From Pseudomonadota bacterium (GTDB lineage: Bacteria; Chloroflexota; UBA6077; JAJPHF01), in assembly GCA_021325365.1 (NCBI GenBank), contig JAJPHF010000045.1:1-52613 (forward strand): DNA of 52,613 nt. The letters are read 5' to 3'. Below the pieces are notes generated by a model that ran no database searches, was not told the DNA's origin, and worked only from the letters and a program-made list of their open reading frames with translations. The position numbers and the translations under genes are program-made. This document shows positions 32,082-44,800 of the stretch, in pieces (the first letter of the stretch is position 1; each line of letters opens with the position of its first letter).

Positions 32082-33120
32082 TCTTCGCCTCCGTGCGCAC
32101 GTCTACCCAGCAGGCCACGCGGTGATTCGGCCCGACCGGCTCCAGCCGGGGATTCTCGTCCTCCGACCGATCGACCGCGTAGCTGCAGCGCGGGGCAAAC
32201 GGACAGCCCACCGGCAAGTTAATGAGATCGGGCGGAAGCCCTTCGATTGGCACCAGGCGCTCCCCGCGTGGCTGATCCATGCGCGGAACCGATCGCAGCA
32301 GGCCGAGCGTATAGGGGTGGCGCGGGTCAGCGAACAGCTCTTCCGCCGAAGCCTCCTCGACGACGTATCCCGCGTACATGACCGCGATCCGGTCGCACAC
32401 GCCTGCGACGACGCCGAGATCGTGCGTGATGAGAATGACGGCCATTCCCAGATCGGTCTGCAGACGCTTGATGAGGTCGAGGATCTGTGCCTGAATCGTG
32501 ACGTCGAGCGCCGTCGTGGGCTCGTCAGCGATGAGCACCCGCGGCTCGCAGGAGATCGCCATGGCGATCATCACCCGCTGTCGCATCCCCCCGCTGAATT
32601 GGTGCGGGTAGTCGTCCACGCGGCTGCGTGCCGAGGGAATACCGACCATGTCCAGCAGCTCAACGGTGCGCCGGCGGGCTGCCTTGCCGTCGAGGCCCTT
32701 GTGCAGTTGCAGCGCTTCGCCGATCTGCCGGCCGATCGTCAGCACCGGATTCAGCGAGGTCATTGGGTCCTGGAAGATCATCGCGATATCGTTGCCGCGG
32801 ATGTGCCGAATCTCGTCTTCCTTCAGCTTGAGCAAGTCGCGGCCCTGGAACAGCACCTGCCCGCCGGCGATACGGCCCGGCGGCGTGGCGATCAGTCGCA
32901 TGAGGGTCAACGCGCTTACGCTCTTCCCGCAGCCGCTCTCCCCGACGAGCCCGAGCGCCTCCCCTTCGCGCAGGCTATAGGAGATGCCGTTCACGGCGTG
33001 GACCACGCCGTCCTGCGTCACAAACTCCGTCCGTAGGTCTCGGACTTGGAGCAGGGGCTCGCCGTCGCGGGTAGCGGTGCCAGCCGCCTGCGGCCGCGGC
33101 TGCCAGAAGCGGTCGCTCAT
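32065..33120 (-). CDS. dppD: Oligopeptide/dipeptide ABC transporter ATPase (DppD/OppD type)
   Basis: A 351-aa partner of DppF. Walker A is [15 protein letters not shown], the signature is [14 protein letters not shown], Walker B is [14 protein letters not shown] and the H-loop is [11 protein letters not shown]. The C-terminal oligo_HPY region has [13 protein letters not shown] and [15 protein letters not shown]. The start is 12 bases after the gcvPB stop on the same strand, so it may be on the gcv transcript. Substrate unknown (di/oligopeptides or nickel). Confidence 0.95.
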   Translation of the reverse strand: MSDRFWQPRPQAAGTATRDGEPLLQVRDLRTEFVTQDGVVHAVNGISYSLREGEALGLVGESGCGKSVSALTLMRLIATPPGRIAGGQVLFQGRDLLKLKEDEIRHIRGNDIAMIFQDPMTSLNPVLTIGRQIGEALQLHKGLDGKAARRRTVELLDMVGIPSARSRVDDYPHQFSGGMRQRVMIAMAISCEPRVLIADEPTTALDVTIQAQILDLIKRLQTDLGMAVILITHDLGVVAGVCDRIAVMYAGYVVEEASAEELFADPRHPYTLGLLRSVPRMDQPRGERLVPIEGLPPDLINLPVGCPFAPRCSYAVDRSEDENPRLEPVGPNHRVACWVDVRTEAKNGHGA

Positions 33121-33132
33121 TGCCTCTTGCCT

Positions 33133-34710
33133 CTACGCCTTGGCCGTTCCGACGGCGGATGCCCCCGCGGTGCCCGCCAGGGCCGGTGCGTCCGCACGGC
33201 GCCACCGCAGCACGGGCTGCCGTGCCGCGCTTGCCTCGTCCAGCCGTCCCACGGGGGTGTCGTGCGGCGCCGCGTGCAGCACGGCCGGTGCGCGCGCCGC
33301 CTCTACGGCGATGGCCGCCATCGCGGCGATGAACGCGTCGAGCGTAGGCTTCGCCTCGGTTTCCGTGGGCTCGATCATCAGCGCCTCGTCGACGACGAGC
33401 GGAAAGTAGATCGTCGGCGGGTGGAAGCCATAGTCAATCAGCCGCTTGGCCACGTCGAGCGTCCGCGCGCCCTGCGCCTTTTGCCGTCGCCCGCTCAGCA
33501 GGACCTCGTGCATGCAGGGGCGATCGTAGGGTACGTCGTACCATTCACGCAGGACCGCGCGCAAGTAATTGGCGTGCAGCACCGCCGCCTCGCTTACGCG
33601 CCGCAACCCATCCCCGCCGAGCAGGCGAATGTATGTATAGGCCCGCACGAGAACGCCGAAGTGCGTCCCAAAGGCACGTACCTGGCCGATCGAGTGCGGG
33701 CGGATGTAGTCGAGGTCATACGTCTCGTCAGGCCGCCGCCGCACCACCGGCAGCGGCAAGTACGGCTCCAGGTCCGCCCGCACGGCCACCGGGCCGGCGC
33801 CGGGACCGCCGCCGCCGTGCGGCTGCGCAAACGTCTTGTGCAGGTTGATGTGCAGTACATCCAAACCCAGATCGGCCGGCCGAGCGATCCCGAGCAGGGC
33901 GTTCAGGTTCGCGCCGTCGCCGTATACCAGTGCGCCCGTCTCGTGGACCGCCGCAGTGACCTCTAGCATGTGCTCGTCGAAGAGCCCTAGCGTGCTGGGC
34001 ACGGTGATCATCAACGCCGCCACGTCTGGCCCGAGCAGCCCGCGGAGCGCGGTCAGGTCTACGTTGCCCCGCGCGTCGGACGGCACCGTCACCGCCTCGT
34101 AGCCGCACATCGCCGCGGTTGCCGGGTTCGTACCGTGCGCGCTGTCCGGCACGAGCACCCGCCGTCGCCTGGTATCGCCGCGCGCCAGGTGGTGCGCGCG
34201 GATCATCAGCATGCCGGTCAGCTCGCCGTGGGCGCCCGCCGCAGGCTGGAGGGTCACGGCCGCGAAGCCCGTGATCGCCGCCAGCGCGCGTTCCAGTTCC
34301 CACATCAGGCGCAGAGCGCCCTGCACGGTCTCCGCAGGCTGATAAGGGTGCAGGCCGGCGAAGCCGGACAGGGCCGCCATCTCGTCGTCGATCTTTGGGT
34401 TGTACTTCATGGTGCAGGAGCCGAGCGGATAGAAGCCAGTGTCCACGGCGTAGTTGAGCTGCGATAGCCGTGTGAAGTGCCGTACGACCTCAGGCTCGCT
34501 CAATTCCGGCAGCGGCAGACCATCGCGGAGTAGGCCCGCGTCCGGCAGTCCGCTCGCCGGCACGTCCGGCGCGGGAAGGTGTTGGCCCTCGCGCCCCGCT
34601 ACGCTCAACTCGGAGAGCAGCGGCTCCGGCGCGTGCGGCAGGCGTTCCGCCGGCTCCCTGTGCTCGCTACCCGGGGGCGCGGTCGCATGGCCGTTCAGGC
34701 GACTTGTCAT
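33133..34710 (-). CDS. gcvPB: Glycine dehydrogenase (decarboxylating) subunit 2
   Basis: A 525-aa C-terminal half of split P-protein, forming the heterotetramer that decarboxylates glycine. The PLP lysine is K292 in HINLHKTFAQPHGGGGPG. Other family motifs are DTGFYPLGSCTMKYNPK, GAHGELTGMLMIRAHH and DSAHGTNPATAA. The ATG at 34710 overlaps the gcvPA stop (ATGA); the open frame continues far upstream only as a shadow inside gcvPA. The last ~60 residues (after IAVEAARAP) are an Ala-rich tail beyond the usual end. Confidence 0.97.
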   Translation of the reverse strand: MTSRLNGHATAPPGSEHREPAERLPHAPEPLLSELSVAGREGQHLPAPDVPASGLPDAGLLRDGLPLPELSEPEVVRHFTRLSQLNYAVDTGFYPLGSCTMKYNPKIDDEMAALSGFAGLHPYQPAETVQGALRLMWELERALAAITGFAAVTLQPAAGAHGELTGMLMIRAHHLARGDTRRRRVLVPDSAHGTNPATAAMCGYEAVTVPSDARGNVDLTALRGLLGPDVAALMITVPSTLGLFDEHMLEVTAAVHETGALVYGDGANLNALLGIARPADLGLDVLHINLHKTFAQPHGGGGPGAGPVAVRADLEPYLPLPVVRRRPDETYDLDYIRPHSIGQVRAFGTHFGVLVRAYTYIRLLGGDGLRRVSEAAVLHANYLRAVLREWYDVPYDRPCMHEVLLSGRRQKAQGARTLDVAKRLIDYGFHPPTIYFPLVVDEALMIEPTETEAKPTLDAFIAAMAAIAVEAARAPAVLHAAPHDTPVGRLDEASAARQPVLRWRRADAPALAGTAGASAVGTAKA

Positions 34711-36050
34711 GATTGCTCGCTCAAGACGCAAATTAGCTTCTCGATGTCCGCGCGCGTGTTCATCTCCGTGCAGCAATACAGCGCGCAGTCCGCGAGCGCC
34801 GGGTAGAAGCGGCCGAGCGGCAGCCCACCCAGCAGGTGCTCGGCCAGCAGGCGTCGATTCAGCGCCTCCGGGGAATCGGGGCCGCGCACTACGAACTCGT
34901 GGAAGAACGGCTCCGGCGTCAGGACGGCGTAGCCGGGAAGACGCGCGATCTCGGTCGCCGCGTAGTGCGCGTACTGATAGCAGCTCTCCGCGGCCTGCCG
35001 CAGCCCGTCCGGCCCCAGTAAGCTCAGGTAAATCGTCGCGTGCAGCGCGAGTAGCGCTTGACTGGTGCAGATGTTCGATGTCGCCTTCTCGCGGCGGATG
35101 TGCTGCTCGCGCGCTTGCAGCGTGAGCACGTAGCCGCGCCGGCCCACCGCGTCGTACGCCTCGCCAGCGATCCGCCCCGGTAGCTGGCGCACGTACTTCT
35201 CGCGGGTAGCCATCATGCCCACCCAGGGGCCGCCGTACTCCATGGCGATCCCGAGTGGTTGTGCGTCGGCTACCGCGATATCCGTCCCCCAGCCGCCCGG
35301 CGGCTTGAGCAGGCCAAGCGCGAGTGGATTGCAGACCATGACGAGCAGCGCGCCCACCCGGTCGCAGGCCGCGCGCAGCGCGGCCCAGTCGCTGATACGC
35401 CCAAAGAAGCTTGGTTGCTGCACCACGCAGCACGCCGTCTGCTCGTCCAGTAGGTCGGCAGGCTCCGCCTCGCGCAGCAGGCCACCCACCACCGCCACGT
35501 CGCCGGTCACCAGCTCCGTACCCCGCTCCGCCACGTAGGTAGCCACAACGTTGCGGTACTCCGGATGCACCCCGCCGGCCAGCACGACGCGTGAGCGGCG
35601 CGTGATGCGCTCTGCCATCAACACGGCCTCCGCCAGCGCCGTCGAGCCGTCGTACATGCCGGCGTTCGCCACGTCCATGTCGAGCAGGTCGCAGACAAGG
35701 CTCTGGAACTCGAACGTCGTCTGGAGCGTGCCCTGGCTGATCTCCGGCTGGTATGGCGTGTAGGAGGTCAGGAACTCGCCGCGGCTGGTCAGCGCCCGCA
35801 CGGCCGCCGGCACGTAGTGATGGTACGCACCGGCGCCGAGGAAACAGGCCATGTCGGCGGCAGGGCGGTTCGCCCCCGCGAGCGCGCGCACGCCTCGCGC
35901 GATCGTTAGCTCGGACTCGCCGGGAGGCAGATCGAGCGCGGGAAAGCGAACGGCGGGCGGAATCACTTCAAACAGTTCGTCGGTAGAGCGCGCGCCGATG
36001 CGTGCCAGCATTGCCGCCCGCTCGGCGTCGGTGGTGGGCACAAAGGGCAT
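34707..36050 (-). CDS. gcvPA: Glycine dehydrogenase (decarboxylating) subunit 1
   Basis: A 447-aa N-terminal half of split P-protein. It starts MPFVPTTDAERAAMLARIG and has FLGAGAYHHYVPAAV, TSYTPYQPEISQGTLQ and ANAGMYDGSTALAEA, all diagnostic for the A subunit. Eight bases separate it from gcvH, and the ribosome site AGGAG lies within the gcvH stop region. It is coupled to gcvPB by a four-base overlap. It acts with GcvH, GcvT and lipoamide dehydrogenase; no lpd gene is in the window. Confidence 0.97.
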   Translation of the reverse strand: MPFVPTTDAERAAMLARIGARSTDELFEVIPPAVRFPALDLPPGESELTIARGVRALAGANRPAADMACFLGAGAYHHYVPAAVRALTSRGEFLTSYTPYQPEISQGTLQTTFEFQSLVCDLLDMDVANAGMYDGSTALAEAVLMAERITRRSRVVLAGGVHPEYRNVVATYVAERGTELVTGDVAVVGGLLREAEPADLLDEQTACCVVQQPSFFGRISDWAALRAACDRVGALLVMVCNPLALGLLKPPGGWGTDIAVADAQPLGIAMEYGGPWVGMMATREKYVRQLPGRIAGEAYDAVGRRGYVLTLQAREQHIRREKATSNICTSQALLALHATIYLSLLGPDGLRQAAESCYQYAHYAATEIARLPGYAVLTPEPFFHEFVVRGPDSPEALNRRLLAEHLLGGLPLGRFYPALADCALYCCTEMNTRADIEKLICVLSEQS

Positions 36051-36058
36051 GAGTTCGA

Positions 36059-36451
36059 CTACTCCTCAGGGCCGCGATCGCTGACCCGGAGATCGTACTG
36101 CTCCGCCGTCATCAAGTTGTTCAGCTCGTCGAGGTTGTCGGGGCGTACGCGGATCAGCCAGCCATCCGTGTACGGCGCGTCGTTCAGCTTCTGTGGCTCG
36201 CCCACCGCGGCGTCGTTCACGGCAACCACCTCGCCGCTTACCGGCGAGTAGAGGTCGGAGGCAGCCTTCACCGACTCTACGACCCCCATGACTCGGCCCT
36301 GCTTCACCTGATCGCCGACGCTCGGCAGTTCGACGTACACCACGTCGCCTAGCTGCTCCTGCGCGAAGTCGGTGATTCCTACCACGACTTCGCCGCCCTC
36401 TGCCTTGGCCCATTCGTGCTCCGTGCTGTAGCGCCGGTCGTCCGGGGTCAC
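36059..36451 (-). CDS. gcvH: Glycine cleavage system H protein
   Basis: A 130-aa lipoyl carrier shuttling the aminomethyl group between P, T and L proteins. The lipoylated lysine is K62 in GVVESVKAASDLYSPVSGEV, and YSTEHEWAK and GITDFAQEQLGDVVYVELP are standard. The GTG start has GGGAGG 5 bases upstream. It lies 84 bases after gcvT and 8 before gcvPA, in the common T-H-PA-PB order. Confidence 0.98.
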   Translation of the reverse strand: MTPDDRRYSTEHEWAKAEGGEVVVGITDFAQEQLGDVVYVELPSVGDQVKQGRVMGVVESVKAASDLYSPVSGEVVAVNDAAVGEPQKLNDAPYTDGWLIRVRPDNLDELNNLMTAEQYDLRVSDRGPEE

Positions 36452-36535
36452 GAGGTCCTCCCAGCAAGCTATCCGGCTGCGGCGGCCGGCGGTCGATCCC
36501 CCGCGGCCCGCGAAGGAGCGATTGCTGACTCGCCA

Positions 36536-37660
36536 CTAATCGCCGGCAGCTCGGATGCGCTTCGTGTGGTGCGGCCAGAAGGGCCGCGCGCAGACCCGCG
36601 CCGGCGCCGGCCGACCGCGCACGACGACGGTAAGCTCCGTGCCGACGGCGGCGAGCTGCGGCGGCACGTAGGCTAGGCCTATAGGGCGCTCAACACTCGG
36701 GCCAAAGCTGCCGCTGGTCACCGCACCGACGGTCCGCCCACCGGCTATGACCGGGTAGCCCTGCCGTGGAATGGCAGCATCCAGCATCTCAAAGCCCACC
36801 AGTTGTCGCGTGAGCCCCGCCGCCTGCTGCGCGGCCAGCGCCTTGCGCCCCACGAACTCCCCCTTGTCGAGCTTCACGACCCGCCCGAGGCCCGCTTCGA
36901 GCGGCGAGATCTCGTCGGTCAACTCGTGCCCGTACAGCGCCATCCCGGCTTCCAGCCGCAGCGTGTCGCGGGCGCCCAGCCCGGCCGGGGACGGTGCGAC
37001 CGGGTCGGTGAGCGCCAGTACCGCCTCCCACAGCGCCACCACGTCGTCGCTGGCTGGCATTAGCTCGAAGCCGTCTTCGCCCGTGTAGCCGGTGCGAGCC
37101 AGCAGCACGGCGCGCCCGCAGACCTCGGCCCGGGTAGCAGTATAGTAACGCATCCGGTCAAGCGGTACGTTGCAGACGGGTTGCAGCAGAGTCTCGGCGG
37201 CGGGCCCCTGCAGCGCGATCATCGCTACGTCCGGCGTGCGGTCCACCAGATCCACGTCCAGCCCGCGCGCCTGTTCGCGCCACCAGGCCAGGTCACGCTC
37301 GCGCCCGCCCGCGTTCACGACCGCCAGGTAGCGCCCTGGCAGCCGGTACACGATCAGGTCGTCGAGCGTGCCGCCCGCCTCGTTGCACAGCACGGAGTAT
37401 TGCGCCCGCCCGACGGCGAGGGCGTTCACGTCGTTAGTCGTCGTCCGCTGCAGCAGGGCCAGCGCGTCGGGGCCGACTAGTTCAACACGTCCCATGTGCG
37501 AGATGTCGAATAGGCCGGCCCCGGCGCGCGTGGCCCGGTGCTCGGCGAGAATCCCGCCCGGGTACTGCACCGGCATCGACCAGCCGCCGAACGGCACCAG
37601 CCGCGCCCCGTGGGCCACGTGCCAGCCGTGGAGCGGCGTCTCGCGCAGCGGCTCGCTCAT
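36536..37660 (-). CDS. gcvT: Glycine cleavage system T protein (aminomethyltransferase)
   Basis: A 374-aa tetrahydrofolate-dependent enzyme releasing ammonia and making methylene-THF. Motifs are PFGGWSMPVQYPGGILAEH, GLFDISHMGRVEL with the family's substrate-binding region, TTNDVNAL, ARTGYTGEDGFEL and the C-terminal domain SFGPSVERPIGLAYV. The ATG at 37660 overlaps the stop of the transglutaminase gene (ATGA), which couples glycine cleavage to an unrelated envelope gene. No room is left for a glycine riboswitch directly upstream. Confidence 0.97.
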   Translation of the reverse strand: MSEPLRETPLHGWHVAHGARLVPFGGWSMPVQYPGGILAEHRATRAGAGLFDISHMGRVELVGPDALALLQRTTTNDVNALAVGRAQYSVLCNEAGGTLDDLIVYRLPGRYLAVVNAGGRERDLAWWREQARGLDVDLVDRTPDVAMIALQGPAAETLLQPVCNVPLDRMRYYTATRAEVCGRAVLLARTGYTGEDGFELMPASDDVVALWEAVLALTDPVAPSPAGLGARDTLRLEAGMALYGHELTDEISPLEAGLGRVVKLDKGEFVGRKALAAQQAAGLTRQLVGFEMLDAAIPRQGYPVIAGGRTVGAVTSGSFGPSVERPIGLAYVPPQLAAVGTELTVVVRGRPAPARVCARPFWPHHTKRIRAAGD

Positions 37661-39957
37661 TGCTCGCCACGTGGCCAGCGCCCGCCGACCAAGGTCCGCC
37701 AGTTCTGCCGCAGCAGCGTCTTCGCGAGGAGCCACCGCGAGCCTCGCCAGGCGTCCGCGGCGCGCGCGGCCTCGTCCGCCCCCGGCGCCTCGGGGCCGTA
37801 CGTACCCCGCACGTAGGCGTCCGCAATAGCCTGCACCTCCCGCCGCACCGGCGGGACCCGCCGGGCGACGGTGTGTGCGTACTCGAACGGCGTATCCGAT
37901 GGCCGCGCGCCGAGGCCGCACCAGGCGGCCACCGTCGAAAGCTGCGCCCAGGGCCGCACGTGCTCTCGCAACGTCCGCACGTTGCGCTGCCAGTGAAGCG
38001 CGAAGGCGAGCGCCGCGAGCGCGACGACGAGGGTCAGCGCGACAAGCGCCACGACCGCGTCGAGCGCCACCGTCACCACCCCGGGCAGCTCGCTCACGGC
38101 CGCGCCGGCGGTATCCGCACTCGCGGCGCCCAGCGCGCCCAGCGCGTCGAAATCGATGTCGCCGTAGTCCTCGTCGTCGAACCCGAACAGGTCCCAGGCG
38201 AGCGAGCCGTCAAGGCCGAACGCCTCCGGCCGCTGCGGCACCGGCCGCAGCGCGGAGGGCTCGAAGTTGATCCAGCCATAGTTTGGGAAGTAGGCCTCGG
38301 TCCAGGAGTGCGCGTGGCTCTCCTTGACGATGATGAACTCGCCGCTCGGATCCTTGTCGCCGGGCGCGAAACCGCTCGCCACCCGCGACGGCACGCCGAC
38401 GGCCCGCAACATGACCGCCATGGCCGCCGCGTAATAGTCGCAGTAACCCTCCTTCGAGTCGAAGAGCATATAGTCAACCCAGTCGCGGTCGGGCGGCGGC
38501 TGCTTCACGTGCGTGCTGTAGCGGAACTGGCGCAGGTAGGTCTCCAGCGCGATGGCCTTGTCGTAGGGCGTCTCGGCGCCGGCCGTCACCCGCCGCGCCT
38601 CATCGCGGACGCGCTGTGGCAGCGAGCGGGGCAACCGCACGTACCGCTGCAGCCACGCGGGATAATCCGTGCCAGCGCTTCTCAGCTCGCTCACCGTCGC
38701 CACCGACACCGACGATACCACGGTGTACTGCTGCCCGCGGCGCAGCGGCGTCGCCAGCCGCATCGCCGCGAAATCGTCGGGCACCTCCCGGTAGTCGTAG
38801 AACGTCGGCACGTTCACCCGTTCCGGCGTATCGGCGGCGAAGAGCATGCTCGTCTGCGACGCGAGGAGCTGCACGCGCTGTTCAAGCTCCTTCCGAGCCT
38901 GCAACGGCTCCGTATCGGGAATCCGGTTCTGGTCGGCCTCGGTCCGTGAGCTGGAAGGCTCGGTGCTGACGAAGACCTGGCCAGTGTAACGATCATAGGT
39001 CGCTGCCCGCCAGTAGCGTTGGTCTCCCGCCGCGATGGCCAGTACGGGCTGCTCCCCCAGTTCGAAAGCCGCGCGTGGTGCCAGCGTCCGCCCAAAGTTC
39101 AAGCCGCGGCCCGACCGCTCGGGCGCGTTCAATGCGGCGAACAGCCGGTCGAAATTCTCCTGAAAGCCCTGCCAGGGCTGCGTCAGCGAGTACCAGGTAT
39201 CGGATACGCGCTGGCTGATGCCGCCGCTCGGTAAGATCCACGCGAACAGCAAGAGCCCCACGCAGAGAGCGGCGCTCGCCACCAACACCGCACGGTTCGA
39301 CTCTTCGGCGTCCGGCCCCGCCTGCGCCCACTCGCGGTCCCGCTTCCGCTGGCGCGTCATGTCCACCAAGACCAGCAGCGCGGCAAGCAGGAACACCACC
39401 AGAAACGGCAGCAGTTCTGGAGGGGCGTAGGAGAGGTTGATCAGTATAGCCGCGCCGTTCGGCAGGATCGCCCACCAGGGCGCCCGCTCCCGGAACACGA
39501 ACCAGCCCGTCGAGTAGCCGAGGAACCAAGCCAGCAGGCTCATCGTCAGGGAGAAGAGCAAGGTGTCGCTGCTCGCGCCGCCGCTCACCGCCACGTCAAC
39601 CCAGGCCCCGATACGGGTGCCCAGCCAGGCCAGGCGGTCCCAGGGCAGACCGTGATCCGCCGTCGTCGCGAAGTAGAGCAGCACGAATAGCACGCCCGCG
39701 GCGAGGCCGACCGTGTGTGCCCAGGGTGCCGAGAGCCGACGCCGGCTGAGGTAGAGCGCGAACAACACGCCCGCCGCCGCGAACACGGGAAGCCACGAGA
39801 GAAAGTCCGCCCAGTCGGCGGCTGTCACCGAGGCCGCGGGGGCGCCTGCGAGCAACAGGGCCAGGGCGATCGTGATGGGGCTATCGGCTCCTCGGTAGCG
39901 CGCGCCGCTCCGGGCGCCGGACCACGCGTCGGCCCGTGCAGCGATAGTTGTTTCCAT
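37657..39957 (-). CDS. Transglutaminase-like membrane protein (TgpA/DUF3488 type)
   Basis: A 766-aa inner-membrane protein. Several N-terminal TM helices (residues ~25-215) are followed by an outside-facing domain. It holds the papain-like triad C506 (KEGYCDYYAAAM), H550 (HAHSWTEAYF) and, at the usual Asp site, E566 (WINFEPS). A TM helix at ~625-650 and a C-terminal DUF4129-like region follow. Start ATG 39957 shares one base with the DUF58 stop; the longer frame is a shadow. MoxR-DUF58-transglutaminase clusters are known, and they are thought to act in envelope protein maturation. The Asp-to-Glu change is worth noting. Confidence 0.93.
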   Translation of the reverse strand: METTIAARADAWSGARSGARYRGADSPITIALALLLAGAPAASVTAADWADFLSWLPVFAAAGVLFALYLSRRRLSAPWAHTVGLAAGVLFVLLYFATTADHGLPWDRLAWLGTRIGAWVDVAVSGGASSDTLLFSLTMSLLAWFLGYSTGWFVFRERAPWWAILPNGAAILINLSYAPPELLPFLVVFLLAALLVLVDMTRQRKRDREWAQAGPDAEESNRAVLVASAALCVGLLLFAWILPSGGISQRVSDTWYSLTQPWQGFQENFDRLFAALNAPERSGRGLNFGRTLAPRAAFELGEQPVLAIAAGDQRYWRAATYDRYTGQVFVSTEPSSSRTEADQNRIPDTEPLQARKELEQRVQLLASQTSMLFAADTPERVNVPTFYDYREVPDDFAAMRLATPLRRGQQYTVVSSVSVATVSELRSAGTDYPAWLQRYVRLPRSLPQRVRDEARRVTAGAETPYDKAIALETYLRQFRYSTHVKQPPPDRDWVDYMLFDSKEGYCDYYAAAMAVMLRAVGVPSRVASGFAPGDKDPSGEFIIVKESHAHSWTEAYFPNYGWINFEPSALRPVPQRPEAFGLDGSLAWDLFGFDDEDYGDIDFDALGALGAASADTAGAAVSELPGVVTVALDAVVALVALTLVVALAALAFALHWQRNVRTLREHVRPWAQLSTVAAWCGLGARPSDTPFEYAHTVARRVPPVRREVQAIADAYVRGTYGPEAPGADEAARAADAWRGSRWLLAKTLLRQNWRTLVGGRWPRGEQ

Positions 39958-41165
39958 TAGACCCCGGCCTCCGCTCCCACGGCGGGGCGTTGTTCGGCCA
40001 GCGCCTGGTCGAGGGATTCTCCGTGTTTTACCAGGTAGGTAGGGAATCCGGCCGCCGCGAGCGACCCGACGAGCATAAGCGAGGGGCGGGACCCGCCGAA
40101 GGTGCTGGCCTCCAGCAGAACAACTGCCGACCGCACGCCCCGCTGCACAAGATCTTCCAACGCCGCAAGCCACTCCGCGCGGGTAGTCGGCGTCACCACC
40201 AGCGCGCTGGTGCCACGCGCCAGGAGCGGCCCGTTGGCGGCCAACAACTCGCCCGCTCCCTGAAACTCGCGGACCCGCACGACGGCCAATAGCTCCAGGA
40301 TCTTCATCAGCTGGCGCGTCCCGCGGTCCGGCAGCAGGTGGTGGCCCTGGGTCACCAGGCCCACCGCCCGATTCTCCAGGAGGAAGTGGCTCGCCAGCGA
40401 GGCCGCCGCGGTCACGGCGTACTCCTCGGTCGAGTCGTGCCCGCTCCCCACGTGGACGTTGCGGTCCAGGTCGAGCACGACCCAAACGTCCGCCACCGGG
40501 TCTTGCTCGAACTCCTTAACCAGCAGCCGTCCGAGCCGCGCCGTGTTCGGCCAATGGATCCGATTGAACGGGTCGCCCGGCTGGTAATCCCGAATGCTGG
40601 TGGCCATCGCGGTCGTGTGCGGCACGCGTACCCGATGCGTCCCGCCGCCCGGTAGGGCGCCGTCGGGTGCCCTGAAGCCGCGCAGCGGAACCGTCTGCGG
40701 ATATACGATCACCGCGCTCTCGGCCGGAAAGACGCGCTGCCGATGAAAGAGCCCGAACGGGTCGCCCACCGCTACCGTTGTCGGGCCAAGCTGGTAGCGC
40801 CCGCGCTGGTGGCAGATCGTGCTCAGCGTCCACGTCTGCTCACCGCGCGGCCCGAGACTGGCAAAGAGCTGCGCCCGGTGCCCGGGCAGCGTGGATGCCG
40901 CCTGGATGTCCATCCACGGCTTTGGCAGCCAGCTCAGGTTCCGTAGCGTCAGCGCTTCCTCCAGCGGGCTGCCCACCTGCGCGCGCTGCTGGAGCGGACG
41001 CCGCTCCAGGGCGATCCAGCGGGCGCTGGCCCAGGTCCAGAGCCAGGAGGCGATGAACAGCAGGAGCAATAAATAGGACAGCCGGAACATCACGCTCCAG
41101 CCGCCGGACAGTGCAGTCAGAAAAATGAACAGCCAGAGAGCGACGAAGCCGAGTGTTCGCAGCAT
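39957..41165 (-). CDS. DUF58 domain protein
   Basis: A 402-aa protein with two N-terminal TM helices (~5-20 and ~28-47). The DUF58 core is seen as RVRVPHTTAMATSIRDYQPG followed by FNRIHWPNTARLGRLLVKEF, the family hallmark. The later part resembles a VWA-like fold (DVWVVLDLDR), as in homologues beside MoxR. Its start is 9 bases after the moxR stop, and its stop overlaps the transglutaminase start. Role: partner of MoxR ATPase at the membrane; exact function unknown. Confidence 0.92.
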   Translation of the reverse strand: MLRTLGFVALWLFIFLTALSGGWSVMFRLSYLLLLLFIASWLWTWASARWIALERRPLQQRAQVGSPLEEALTLRNLSWLPKPWMDIQAASTLPGHRAQLFASLGPRGEQTWTLSTICHQRGRYQLGPTTVAVGDPFGLFHRQRVFPAESAVIVYPQTVPLRGFRAPDGALPGGGTHRVRVPHTTAMATSIRDYQPGDPFNRIHWPNTARLGRLLVKEFEQDPVADVWVVLDLDRNVHVGSGHDSTEEYAVTAAASLASHFLLENRAVGLVTQGHHLLPDRGTRQLMKILELLAVVRVREFQGAGELLAANGPLLARGTSALVVTPTTRAEWLAALEDLVQRGVRSAVVLLEASTFGGSRPSLMLVGSLAAAGFPTYLVKHGESLDQALAEQRPAVGAEAGV

Positions 41166-41174
41166 CCGCCCACC

Positions 41175-42122
<948 letters not shown>

Positions 42123-42128
42123 CAATCA

Positions 42129-44741
<2,613 letters not shown>

Positions 44742-44800
44742 GCTTGACCCACGTTCACCGTTCAGCGACGCGCGGCCACTCGCCCGCGCGTGACGTCAAC

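Noticed and set aside
33133..35433. A single 766-codon glycine dehydrogenase subunit 2
   Set aside because: The frame is open upstream of 34710, but that part is antiphase to gcvPA and has no conserved residues; the true start is the ATG overlapping the gcvPA stop.
37661..37900. Glycine riboswitch upstream of gcvT
   Set aside because: The region directly upstream is the coding end of the transglutaminase gene, and no tandem aptamer pattern is visible.
37657..40485. A 942-codon transglutaminase
   Set aside because: The first ~175 codons lie in a wrong frame inside the DUF58 gene; the ATG at 39957 coupled to the DUF58 stop is the real start.
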